Positions 1 to 7,183 of a stretch of DNA of 10,621 nucleotides are shown here, one piece after another. Each line of letters opens with the position of its first letter. Position 1 is the stretch's first letter. The stretch comes from CBDUXT01 sp965371245 (GTDB lineage: Bacteria; Planctomycetota; Phycisphaerae; UBA1845). A program made the position numbers and the translations under genes. Under the pieces are notes generated by a model. That model saw only the letters and a list, made by a program, of their open reading frames with translations. It was not told the origin of the DNA and did no database searches. Where the stretch lies: the NCBI GenBank assembly GCA_965371245.1, contig CBDUXT010000140.1, positions 1-10,621 of the forward strand. Direction: 5' to 3'.

Positions 1-11
1 ACTTCATCGAC

Positions 12-1013
12 TCAAATCGCAGCCTCGCTTGAGCCTATCCGGCGCTGTAGTACTAACGGGCATGGGTCAACGCTGTTACATACTCCGTCACCATCGTCGT
101 CCAGGCAGTTTGTGAAGATGCATTTGACGGTTTCTCCTTCCATCAGCTGAAAAGTCGCGGTCTTGGCGGAGAAGTCGCCGCTACTATCGATGTCGTCGCA
201 TTCGATCGACGCCAAGGCCCAGCCAACCGGCACGATTTCGGTCGAGGTGTAAACGCCAGGAAATAAGTCAGCAACAACGATTTGCTCGCCGTCTGTAATA
301 AGGCCAGCCGCATCGCCGGTGAATTCGAATAGGCCCAGTGCGGCGTCTGGTTCGGTTTGCTTTTCGATAATGATGGTGCCAGGTTCAGGTTCGATTATCT
401 CAATGGCGATGAACCCATCGTTGCCGCCATGGTTGAAGAGGATAATCGTTTGACCAGGCAGGAAGAGATCGCGGATTCGGATCCACTCCATCACACCGTC
501 CGTCATGCGTTCCAAATTGAGATCAAGCAGGGCGTAAACGTTTAGGTCGTGGATCACCAACGTCGATCCCCCAAGGATCTTCAAGCCCTCCAGTCCGCCT
601 ACCCCTTCGACATCTTCGATGCCGAAAAGGTACAGCGCGTCGGGAATTCCCGGTTGATGGTTATCGTGAAGATCCACGAGTTTTGCAACTGTCGTCAGAC
701 CCTCTTGCCCGACGATAAGCTGCTCGTAGCCGAAGTTCCTGTCCGGGAGAAGCTGGATCTCCAGATCGACATGCGTGCCACCAACCTCCAATTGTTGTGA
801 GCCACCAACACACTCAATATGCGCCAAGCCGAGATCGAGTTGAGTAGCATTAGAGTTTGTGTAGAGGAAATCATCCCAGAGGCGCACTGTGCCGCCATTG
901 GAAGCAGTGAGTGTGACGAGGCTAGTTAAATCCAAAGCAGTAGTCACTTCAAGAAGAAATCCTGATGTGCTGTACGTTCTTGTCGTTGATGTCGGTGTTG
1001 TTGAAACCCGCAT
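12..1013 (-). CDS. C-terminal part of the same secreted protein (prealbumin-like and TSP3-like domains)
   Basis: This frame is open for 333 codons and overlaps the end of the upstream frame by 65 bases. Its nominal first codons are probably not a real start: they are the +1 reading of the DNTD/NVQ repeat, there is no signal peptide, and the gene-like character begins near residue 24 (VTTALDLTSLVTLTASNGG). Residues 30-210 are beta-rich repeats similar in style to the upstream half. Residues 212-302 (from GTIIIEKQTEPDA, through GDAAGLITDGEQI, to ETVKCIFTN) match the prealbumin-like fold of bacterial surface proteins. Residues 305-319 (DDDGDGVCNSVDPCP) are a thrombospondin type 3-like, probably calcium-binding, motif. 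The last 14 residues look like an abrupt end after one TSP3 motif, so a second frame change or truncation near 50-60 is possible. The stop is at 12-14. Confidence 0.6.
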   Translation of the reverse strand: MRVSTTPTSTTRTYSTSGFLLEVTTALDLTSLVTLTASNGGTVRLWDDFLYTNSNATQLDLGLAHIECVGGSQQLEVGGTHVDLEIQLLPDRNFGYEQLIVGQEGLTTVAKLVDLHDNHQPGIPDALYLFGIEDVEGVGGLEGLKILGGSTLVIHDLNVYALLDLNLERMTDGVMEWIRIRDLFLPGQTIILFNHGGNDGFIAIEIIEPEPGTIIIEKQTEPDAALGLFEFTGDAAGLITDGEQIVVADLFPGVYTSTEIVPVGWALASIECDDIDSSGDFSAKTATFQLMEGETVKCIFTNCLDDDGDGVCNSVDPCPLVLQRRIGSSEAAI

Positions 1014-2058
1014 CGATCGAATCGATGGAGGTAAGGTCCATCAAACTACTAGAGCCGTTAGCGTTCATTATGTCAATATGAAACGTCGTGCCTGCAAAGT
1101 TGTCGGGATTTCGGTACCACAGGCTAGTGGAGAAGTAACTTGCTGCCTGCAATCCGTTGATCGAAATCGCTCCGTCGCTTTGCACCTGGAGAACAGTTTG
1201 TCTAGCCGTTAGCAAGGACGGTAAGCTTATGTTGCCCCCATTTGATGTAGCAAACTGGACGTGTCCTATGCCAGTACTATTTATAGTCTCAAGTGAAGAT
1301 ACGTCGATGTCTGAAGAAGCTCCATCGACAGAAATTACAAGCGCGTCCTTTGGTTTCTTCGGTCCAGTGATGATTAGGGCGAGAGATATGTCGATAATAC
1401 CCCCACTTTCGGCACTGATTCTTTGGACGTTCCAATCGTTACGGTCGGTATTGTCGAAACCCGCATTGATGGACTGTATCGAGGAAAGATTCAGAACAGC
1501 ATTGCTAGCAGCACTGAAGAGGTTGGTAGTAAACGTTGTCCCAGCGAAGTTATCCGGGGCTGAACGCCAGAGGCTGCTTGAGCAGTAGGATGGGGCTGCA
1601 ATCAGAACTTGTGATCCGCTTGATGCGTACGCTCGTGCACGACAATCAGTAAATGCCACACTGGATCCATTAGCATTAAAGTTGCCGCCCTGAGCATCAA
1701 TGATCCCTGCGATTTCGGCGGTCCTGAGTACTGTTAGATCCGTGTCTGGATTGAGAAGGAGTCTTGCGTTGTTTCCGAGGAAGAAGTCGGTAATTTCGCA
1801 CGGTGTGGATGCGTTGAAAGTAACCAGGTTAAACCCATCCGGAACTGTCACAAGGTACGCCAGAATTCCCACGTTGCATGGGCCGCCCACCGTGCTTGGG
1901 TTCCAGTTCTCGGCATCGATCCAACCAGTAGTGGGCGCTCCGTTGTCCCATGTGGCTGGAAGCTCGGTTGCACCGACACTGCCACCGGCGACCAGTAAGA
2001 TCGCCGCGCCCAGTATCAACGAGAAAATGTAAGACTTCGGATAGGATTTTCTTTGCAT
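949..2058 (-). CDS. Secreted repeat protein, N-terminal part of a frameshifted gene
   Basis: This encodes 369 residues. The start is supported by AAAGGAG nine bases upstream (2068-2074). Residues 1-30 form a signal peptide: a basic start (RKSYPK), a hydrophobic core around 11-24, and a likely cleavage after VGA. The mature start contains TGWIDAENWNP, the 'NW.P' style often seen at the N-terminus of secreted planctomycete beta-repeat proteins. Two internal copies lie 149 residues apart: SLWRSAPDNFAGTTF at 162-176 and SLWYRNPDNFAGTTF at 312-326, each followed by a DNTD or NNTD segment and NVQ. The repeats suggest a beta-helix or similar extracellular fold. The frame stops at 949-951 straight after the second NVQ motif, while the adjacent frame stays open for a further 310 codons of matching character, so this is probably only the first half of the gene. 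The function is unknown; surface or exported location is inferred from the signal peptide. Confidence 0.7.
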   Translation of the reverse strand: MQRKSYPKSYIFSLILGAAILLVAGGSVGATELPATWDNGAPTTGWIDAENWNPSTVGGPCNVGILAYLVTVPDGFNLVTFNASTPCEITDFFLGNNARLLLNPDTDLTVLRTAEIAGIIDAQGGNFNANGSSVAFTDCRARAYASSGSQVLIAAPSYCSSSLWRSAPDNFAGTTFTTNLFSAASNAVLNLSSIQSINAGFDNTDRNDWNVQRISAESGGIIDISLALIITGPKKPKDALVISVDGASSDIDVSSLETINSTGIGHVQFATSNGGNISLPSLLTARQTVLQVQSDGAISINGLQAASYFSTSLWYRNPDNFAGTTFHIDIMNANGSSSLMDLTSIDSIDAGFNNTDINDKNVQHIRISS

Positions 2059-2067
2059 CGTCGTAAG

Positions 2068-2074
2068 CTCCTTT
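2068..2074 (-). promoter_or_regulatory. Ribosome binding site of the secreted repeat protein
   Basis: On the minus strand AAAGGAG is followed by a nine-base spacer and the ATG at 2056-2058. It fixes the start of the signal-peptide protein. Confidence 0.6.
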
Positions 2075-2075
2075 G

Positions 2076-2570
2076 TGAAAAACGCCCTGTCTTCCCCGTC
2101 TCAGCCGGGATTTCCTATCCGTCAATCGCAAGAACCGCCATCATACGCCGGTCGAGCTACTCGATCCAGGCGAGAACGGCCTCTTTTGCCGTGAAGCCGT
2201 GAATCAGGCCTATTCGCCTGCCGTCGTCATGCGGTTGGCAGGAATCCGCTGGCCACTGTGCCCACACAGACCTAGCGGGAACGGCGCGGGCGGAATACGC
2301 GCTATTGCCGAGATCTCTGAGGCTGCGGCACCACCACCGTACAACGCTCCTGTCTCTCGATTGCGTACGTCGCTCGGTGGGCTTGAATCGCGGGTCTGGG
2401 CGCCCCCGTCGCCACAAGCCTCGTTGGAGGCCACGCCGTGGACGGACTGCGTCGCGCACAAACCATCGACACCAGAAGGAGTAACGGGTGGTTGCCCCTG
2501 CAACCGTGCTGCCGGCTCGGGTTGCTCCTGGCAGGCACCAAGACCGCCGTCCGAGCGGTGACCAGAGCTG
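2076..2570. other. Divergent intergenic region with no convincing gene
   Basis: About 500 bases lie between the minus-strand secreted protein and the plus-strand sigma factor. Several frames of 100-176 codons are open on both strands, but their translations are low-complexity, rich in Arg, Pro, Ser and Ala, show no recognisable motif, and overlap one another, as expected of chance open frames in GC-rich DNA. The region probably carries the two divergent promoters. I see no tRNA, tandem repeat or clear terminator in it. Confidence 0.5.
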
Positions 2571-2572
2571 CG

Positions 2573-2601
2573 TTGCAGGTGAGACGACCGGCTGCTAGCA
2601 T
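2573..2601 (+). promoter_or_regulatory. Candidate sigma70-type promoter for the ECF sigma gene
   Basis: TTGCAG (2573-2578) and TAGCAT (2596-2601) are separated by 17 bases. Each matches its consensus hexamer at four of six positions, and the -10 ends 39 bases before the TTG start. The match is modest and could be chance. Confidence 0.25.
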
Positions 2602-2630
2602 GGCGTTGCGTACAGCGGCACTGCACCCAC

Positions 2631-2636
2631 GGAGGA
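2631..2636 (+). promoter_or_regulatory. Ribosome binding site that selects the TTG start of the sigma gene
   Basis: GGAGGA is followed by ACTG and then TTG at 2641. No in-frame ATG is placed to use this site, so the TTG is the best start. Confidence 0.6.
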
Positions 2637-2640
2637 ACTG

Positions 2641-3258
2641 TTGGCTACCGAAGATGAACTCCTGCAACAGGCTTGCGACGGCGACGAGAAGGCGTTGGGG
2701 AAGCTGCTGGATCAGCATACGCCGGAACTCAGACGCGTAGTTGCGGGCAAGCTCTCCGCCAAGTGGCAGTCGCTTCTCTCCGAGGAGGACGTCTTGCAGG
2801 AGACTTTCACTGATGCGTTTCTCGACATACATCAGTTCAAGCCCGGCCCGGGGAGCGCTTTCCTCGCCTGGCTAACGACCCTGGCGACGCGCAATCTGTG
2901 CGACGCGATTCGGATGCTAGAGGCCGACAAGCGCGGTGGCAACATGCGGCGAGTCACACCGGGCGGGAGTGATGAGTCCTACGCTGACCTCATGGGAAAG
3001 CTCGGAGGCACCGCAACGACCCCGAGCGGTCATGCCGCTCGCGATGAAGCCAAGGGCGCTCTGGACCAGGCTATTGCCAAGCTACCAGATCACTACCGCA
3101 GGGTCATCAAGATGTACGATCTGGAGGAGCGGCCGCTTGCAGAAGTGGCGGAGGCGATGAAGCGAAGCCGTGGTGCCACGTCGATTATGCGACACCGCGC
3201 GATCAGGATGCTGGGGGAAATCATGGGGACGGCTTCGCAGTATCTGGGCGATGGGTGA
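2641..3258 (+). CDS. ECF-type RNA polymerase sigma factor
   Basis: This 205-residue protein has the two-domain build of extracytoplasmic-function sigma factors, which direct RNA polymerase to a dedicated promoter set. Region 2 spans about 6-92 and includes SEEDVLQETFTDAFLDIHQF (47-66) and the tryptophan-containing helix AFLAWLTTLATRNLCDAIR (73-91). After a Gly/Thr-rich linker (about 97-134), region 4 spans 137-196, with LPDHYRRVIKMYDLEERPLAEVAEAM and a helix-turn-helix ending in MRHRAIRMLGEI. The linker and the 'RSRGATSIMRHRA' form of the HTH resemble sigma factors that planctomycetes often keep beside Ser/Thr kinases. It starts at TTG behind a strong ribosome binding site. The next gene is a membrane kinase in convergent orientation, whose 3' end is antisense to the region-4 codons. 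No anti-sigma factor is visible; regulation by the kinase is only inferred from proximity. Confidence 0.85.
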   Translation: MATEDELLQQACDGDEKALGKLLDQHTPELRRVVAGKLSAKWQSLLSEEDVLQETFTDAFLDIHQFKPGPGSAFLAWLTTLATRNLCDAIRMLEADKRGGNMRRVTPGGSDESYADLMGKLGGTATTPSGHAARDEAKGALDQAIAKLPDHYRRVIKMYDLEERPLAEVAEAMKRSRGATSIMRHRAIRMLGEIMGTASQYLGDG

Positions 3259-6140
3259 GGGGGGTGTCCAGACAGGTCGGTTGGTCCACGCTCGCTCGCT
3301 GCCCACTGTTCTCGGTGGATTCCCACTTGTCGCGGTAAAGTGGCTCGGTCAGTCTTGACCGCCCTCGCGGGACGCACGCCGAGGGCGGCATCGAAGAACT
3401 CAGGCATGTCCTCGTTGCGGTACGCGGACCGTGCGAAGGAGGCGGTGGTGCCATAGCTGCCGCCCCGGAGCACGCGGTAGCGGGGGCCTGCGGCCTTGCG
3501 ACGGCCGTCTCCGGGTTGCGCGTCGGCGTCGTCGTAGCCCCCGCGCCCCTCGCGGCACCACTCCCAAACATTGCCGATCGTATCGTGGAGCCCGAAGCCA
3601 TTGGCCGAGAAGCTGCCGACCGGAGCATGCACCACCCAGCCGTCTTCCAGCCAGTCCTCGTAACCCCACCCGATCGGTCCTCCCCTGCTCTGCGTCAAGC
3701 CGTCCGCAAGGTTGCCAGCGCCCTTGACGCCGATGGACTCCTTCTCGCTTCCCGTCCACCACACCGAGTCAGTGCCCGCCCGTGCCGCGTACTCCCACTG
3801 CGCCTCGGTGGGAAGCACGAGGCGAAGGCGATGCAACACGTCCCGGCAGTCCGTCCAAGCGACTTGCTCGACCGGGTTCCACGGCTGGTTCTGATGAATC
3901 GGTGCCTCAGCGGGCGGATCGCCCTTCCAACTGAAGCTCGGGCCGTAGCGGCTGGGGCTACGACCCGTGAACCGCCGCCACTGCGACTGGGTCATTTCGT
4001 ACTTGGAGATGAAGAAAGGAGTGAGTGTGACCTCGTGAACGGGGCTCTGATCGGTCTCCGCTTGTGGGTCGTAGTTGTGCCCCTCCGGGTCGTCGTTCTG
4101 AGCGCCCATCCAGAACGTGCCACCAGGCACTAACACGAAAATCAACCCGGTGTCTCCTGTCAGGATCCAGGTATTCACGGCCTCGCTATCTAGGCTCGGC
4201 TCCGGCTTCGTGCCAGTCTGGATGTGCCGGAACTCCCATAGCCCCGAGTGAGAGTCGCGGCGCAGCGGAAGCAGACCAAGCTGGGGCGTAAGCTGCAACC
4301 CACCGTAAACCTCAAGCTGGGCGATGTCAGCAATGGCTTCGGCCCACTTGGTGGCCGCCTGCAGTCCGGTGGTGCTTTTTTCTTCTATGCTCCTGGCGAA
4401 GTGCAGCCGCTCCTCGATGCCGGCGACAGTTCCCTTTTTGGGATCCGCGTCCACAAAGGTCTTGAGATCCTCGACCAGTCCAGCGAGGATGTCGTGCTGC
4501 CACTGAGTTTCCCCATCGGGGAGTTTCCAGCTACGGCGCTCTTGGACAGCCTCCTCCAGCTCTGCGATGGCGCTCTCGCAGTCACTGATGGATTCTTCGA
4601 GTTCTTCGATTTTCTTCGCATTCTTTTCGGCATCCTCGCTTTGTTCCGCCCTGACGTCGTCAAGCTCTTTCTGAAGTTCGGTAAGATGCTGCCTCTGCTC
4701 GGCAAGCTCCGCGGCTTTCGGGTGTGTTTCCCTGTCGCGTTTCTGTTGCCCGGGATCGTATTCCAATGCCTGATTTCGTAGCGAGGCCAGCGTGGCTTCG
4801 TGCTTGGGGAGATTATCCCGTAGTGGTGCGGCCTGCGCTTCGAGCCACGTCTGCATGGCTTCGATCTTCTCGGGGTGGGCGGGCCAGAGATTGTCGGCAG
4901 CAGCTTTCGCGTCGGCCAACCGTTTGAGGTCCGCAAGACGGATGATTTCCTCGTAGCGCTGATCGGCGAGCTTGCGCTGCCCTTCTTCGGCTATGCGTGC
5001 TTGGTCCGCCTTCTCACGGGCGCGGCTCTGATTCTGGTACATGATCGACAGCAAGATCGTGGACACAGCCAGCAAGAGCACAAAGGCCGCGGCGCCGCCG
5101 GCGGCGACGCGGTAGCGCCGCAATGACTTGCGGATCACGTACCAGGTGCTGTCGCGCTTGGCGTCGATCGGTTCGCCGTTGAGGTAGTGGCCGATGTCCC
5201 GAGCGAGGGCTTCGGCCGATTGGTAACGGCGTTCCCGCTCCTTGGCCAGGGTCTTGAGGACGATCGTCTCGACCTCGTCGTTGATTTGACGGCGGACTGT
5301 GGACGGCTTCTTGGGTTCAGCCTCGGCAATGTTCCGAAGCACCTCGGCTATTTGACCTGCGACGCGGTAGGGGTACGTGCCCGTGAGCATCTCGTAGAGG
5401 ATCACGCCCAGCGAGTAGACATCCGTACGGATGTCGAGGTCGGCGGGATCAGCCTGGGTCTGCTCGGGGCTCATGTAGGGCAGCGTGCCTATGAACGCCC
5501 TCCCCGCGAGAAGAGAACGGGTAACATCTACTTCCGGATCGACGACCCTCGCCAAGCCGAAGTCCAGAACATGTGGTTTGCCATCCTTGTCAACCAGGAT
5601 GTTCGCCGGCTTCAAGTCGCGGTGGATCACGCCACGCTGATGGGCATATTGGACTGCGTTGCAAACTTCGGCGAATAACGCCAACCGATCCCGTAGCGAC
5701 AAATCTGCCAGTTCACAGAACTCCACCAGCGGTCTGCCGTCGATTAGCTCCATGGCGAAATACTGCTGACCGTCTTCAGTGTGACCGGCATCATAGATTT
5801 GTGCGATGGCCGAATGACGTAGTCGGCCGAGGATTTGGATCTCGCGCTGGAACAGGCGAAGGTGATAGGTGTCGGCGCCTACCGGGCCGCGGATCAACTT
5901 GACGGCAACGCGGCGGCTTGGTTCGGCTTGCTCAGCCTCGTACACGACGCCCATTCCGCCTGCTCCGATCCGGCGTATCACTTTGTACGGGCCGATCTTC
6001 TCCGGGAGCGGCGCCGGTGCCGCGATGTTCAGTTCCGCCCGCCGCTGCTTCCACGCGCGCGCTTCTTCCCTGCCCGCCGCAATCAGGTCACGCCCATCTC
6101 TCGGCAGAGCGTCGGGTTGTGGCGTGGTGTCCTCCGACAT
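3093..6140 (-). CDS. Transmembrane Ser/Thr protein kinase with C-terminal FGE/SUMF1-like domain
   Basis: Numbering is from the ATG at 6140 (1015 residues). The cytoplasmic kinase domain spans about 52-315: glycine loop GAGGMGVV 59-66, VAVK with Lys81, Glu100 in REIQIL, HRDLKPAN 173-180 with catalytic Asp175, DFG 193-195 and SPE 224-226, so all catalytic residues are present. A single membrane helix follows at 345-367. Residues about 376-536 are a charged coiled coil (for example LTELQKELDDV, NAKKIEELEE). Residues about 667-926 are an FGE/SUMF1-type domain: VPGGTFWMG 671-679, LPTEAQWEYAARAG 776-789, NVWEWC 857-862, RVLRGGSY 889-896. The paired cysteines that formylglycine-generating enzymes carry just after RGGS are absent (here YGTTASFARSAYR), so this is more likely a binding or sensor domain than an oxidase. 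The final 89 residues, after GVRPAR, resemble nothing I know and run antisense into the sigma gene; the native end may be near 3350. Confidence 0.88.
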   Translation of the reverse strand: MSEDTTPQPDALPRDGRDLIAAGREEARAWKQRRAELNIAAPAPLPEKIGPYKVIRRIGAGGMGVVYEAEQAEPSRRVAVKLIRGPVGADTYHLRLFQREIQILGRLRHSAIAQIYDAGHTEDGQQYFAMELIDGRPLVEFCELADLSLRDRLALFAEVCNAVQYAHQRGVIHRDLKPANILVDKDGKPHVLDFGLARVVDPEVDVTRSLLAGRAFIGTLPYMSPEQTQADPADLDIRTDVYSLGVILYEMLTGTYPYRVAGQIAEVLRNIAEAEPKKPSTVRRQINDEVETIVLKTLAKERERRYQSAEALARDIGHYLNGEPIDAKRDSTWYVIRKSLRRYRVAAGGAAAFVLLLAVSTILLSIMYQNQSRAREKADQARIAEEGQRKLADQRYEEIIRLADLKRLADAKAAADNLWPAHPEKIEAMQTWLEAQAAPLRDNLPKHEATLASLRNQALEYDPGQQKRDRETHPKAAELAEQRQHLTELQKELDDVRAEQSEDAEKNAKKIEELEESISDCESAIAELEEAVQERRSWKLPDGETQWQHDILAGLVEDLKTFVDADPKKGTVAGIEERLHFARSIEEKSTTGLQAATKWAEAIADIAQLEVYGGLQLTPQLGLLPLRRDSHSGLWEFRHIQTGTKPEPSLDSEAVNTWILTGDTGLIFVLVPGGTFWMGAQNDDPEGHNYDPQAETDQSPVHEVTLTPFFISKYEMTQSQWRRFTGRSPSRYGPSFSWKGDPPAEAPIHQNQPWNPVEQVAWTDCRDVLHRLRLVLPTEAQWEYAARAGTDSVWWTGSEKESIGVKGAGNLADGLTQSRGGPIGWGYEDWLEDGWVVHAPVGSFSANGFGLHDTIGNVWEWCREGRGGYDDADAQPGDGRRKAAGPRYRVLRGGSYGTTASFARSAYRNEDMPEFFDAALGVRPARAVKTDRATLPRQVGIHREQWAASERGPTDLSGHPPHPSPRYCEAVPMISPSILIARCRIIDVAPRLRFIASATSASGRSSRSYILMTLR
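3359..3388. terminator. Perfect 9-bp inverted repeat at the end of the FGE domain
   Basis: CCGCCCTCG (3359-3367) and CGAGGGCGG (3380-3388) are exact reverse complements with a 12-base loop. The hairpin lies where the kinase's FGE-like domain ends (codons for AALGVRPARAV) and about 100 bases beyond the sigma stop. No T-run follows on either strand, so a factor-independent terminator is not demonstrated. It could serve as a barrier between the two convergent genes, or simply be GC-rich coding sequence. Confidence 0.3.
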
Positions 6141-6146
6141 GTTATG

Positions 6147-6150
6147 CTCC
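6147..6150 (-). promoter_or_regulatory. Ribosome binding site deciding the kinase start
   Basis: GGAG on the minus strand sits six bases before the ATG at 6138-6140. A TTG four codons upstream (6150-6152) overlaps this GGAG and would leave no site for itself, so the ATG is preferred. Confidence 0.55.
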
Positions 6151-6152
6151 AA

Positions 6153-6380
6153 GTCAGTCTTGCTACAGTTACGTAAGCGTGAACCAGCCCCCGCAATTAC
6201 GCGAAATCCTCACAAACTGCGATGCAATTCCCCGGATTCCTGCCAGGGTTCGATGCGCACGGACCCAGAGTGTAGAGGTTCACCGTGAAGTGGGAAACCA
6301 TCTCTTGTGAGTTGCACCTATTCGGGAGACCGTCGCCCGGTGTTCACGATACACGCCTATCCCCATAGCTCGGGTTACGC
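6153..6380. other. Intergenic stretch between the kinase and the TPR remnant
   Basis: This holds the upstream region of the kinase on the minus strand and the 5' edge of the TPR remnant on the plus strand. An open plus-strand frame begins at 6307, but its first 25 or so codons show no TPR character. No promoter stands out, and no RNA gene is visible. Confidence 0.35.
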
Positions 6381-7065
6381 ACGAGCGAGTTGTCGCTTTG
6401 GGGCCAAGCCCGCCGAGGCCGAGCCGTATGACCGCGAGGCGTTGGAAGGCAAGCGACGCGTGCTGGGCGACAACCACCCCGACGCGCTGATCTCGATCCA
6501 CAACATGGGACGCTTCCCGCGCGATCTGGGACGGCTCGGGGAAGCCGAAGTGCTGGACGCCGAAGCGGTCCGCGGCACCACAGGCAAGCTCGCTCCGTCC
6601 CACCCGTTTCGCCTTGAGGCGCTGCGTCAGCACGGCCAGACGCTGGCAGCGATGCAGCGGTTTGCCGAAGCCGAGGCTGAACTTCTCGAAGCCTAACAAT
6701 GGTCTAACCAAGTCGCGCGGCGAGGATTACTACCGGACGATTGCCGCCGCCGAATCGCTCGCCGCCCTCTACGACGCTTGGCAGGAACACGAGCCGGACT
6801 AGGCCCACGACGCCCAAGCTGCCGCGAGGCAAGCCAAGGTGCCAGCGCCCGAACAGGTCGGTTCCCTCGTCGAGATGGGGATGAGACTCCTCAAAAACGG
6901 CTGGCATGCCAAGGCCGAGGCTCTGCTGGGAGAGTGTCTCGATATTCGGCAGTCCGTCGTTATTGCTTTGGGCCACGTCCGCGCGCACATCGATGCTCCG
7001 CGGTCTCAAGGCCGGCGGAAGAGAACGAGGCCGAGGACATTCTTGCCCATGTCAACGGACGTTCA
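6380..7065 (+). pseudogene. Decayed TPR-protein remnant (C-terminal part of a planctomycete-type TPR/kinase protein)
   Basis: Tetratricopeptide sequence runs across changing frames. Frame one (to the TAA at 6694-6696) has PAEAEPYDREALEGKRRVLG, then DNHPDALISIHNMG and RFAEAEAELLEA, which are kinesin-light-chain-style TPRs. The homology then continues in the next frame with RTIAAAESLAALYDAW, crosses an in-frame TAG at 6800-6802, and resumes with LVEMGMRLLKNGWHAKAEAL and LGECLDIRQ up to about 6960. A further shift gives WATSARTSMLRGLKAGG, and another gives NEAEDILAHVNG, ending near 7060. In family members these blocks follow each other in one frame at the end of long kinase-TPR or TPR proteins. 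Here there are at least three frame changes and one stop, and no N-terminal kinase, so it is a relic. Its 3' edge coincides with the first 24-base direct repeat at 7062. Confidence 0.7.
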
Positions 7066-7085
7066 CTTCCTGGCTGGTTCCTGGC
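7062..7085 (+). repeat. Direct repeat copy 1 (24 bases)
   Basis: It begins TTCACTTCCTGGCT and ends TTCCTGGC, and matches the copy at 7253-7276 at 22 of 24 positions. Each copy itself contains TTCCTGGC twice. The copy sits at the point where TPR similarity stops. Confidence 0.65.
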
Positions 7086-7090
7086 AAAGG

Positions 7091-7130
7091 CGTGTTAATC
7101 GGTGTCTTTGGGTGTTATCGGATGTCACTC
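7091..7130 (+). repeat. Four phased decamers with a GTGT core
   Basis: CGTGTTAATC, GGTGTCTTTG, GGTGTTATCG and GATGTCACTC follow each other without gaps. GTGT (ATGT in the last) recurs exactly every 10 bases, about one helical turn. This is the arrangement of repeated protein-binding sites such as recombinase arm sites or iterons. The conserved core is short, so chance is not excluded. Confidence 0.35.
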
Positions 7131-7183
7131 CGGATGTGCGAAAACCCTTGTAATATAACGTTTAACGCGGTTTCGTCACTCGG

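Noticed and set aside
949..960. Programmed +1 frameshift like that of release factor 2
   Set aside because: The hallmark CTT-TGA slip codon pair with an upstream Shine-Dalgarno is not present; here the stop is preceded by TCT, whose tRNA would not re-pair well in the +1 frame. An indel is simpler.
2075..2140. Cyclic-di-GMP-like riboswitch in the leader of the secreted protein
   Set aside because: The minus-strand leader has a short CCCG/CGGG hairpin and GGAAATCC reminiscent of such leaders, but the conserved GGACGCAAAGCC-type core and second stem are missing.
2302..2832. 176-codon minus-strand open frame across the sigma factor start
   Set aside because: It overlaps the sigma ribosome binding site and region-2 codons antisense and shows no motif or plausible start signal.
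4248..4781. 177-codon plus-strand open frame inside the kinase region, with others at 3516-4133 and 5187-5678
   Set aside because: They are antisense shadows of the kinase/FGE gene, whose frame contains all recognisable motifs; the shadow translations have none.
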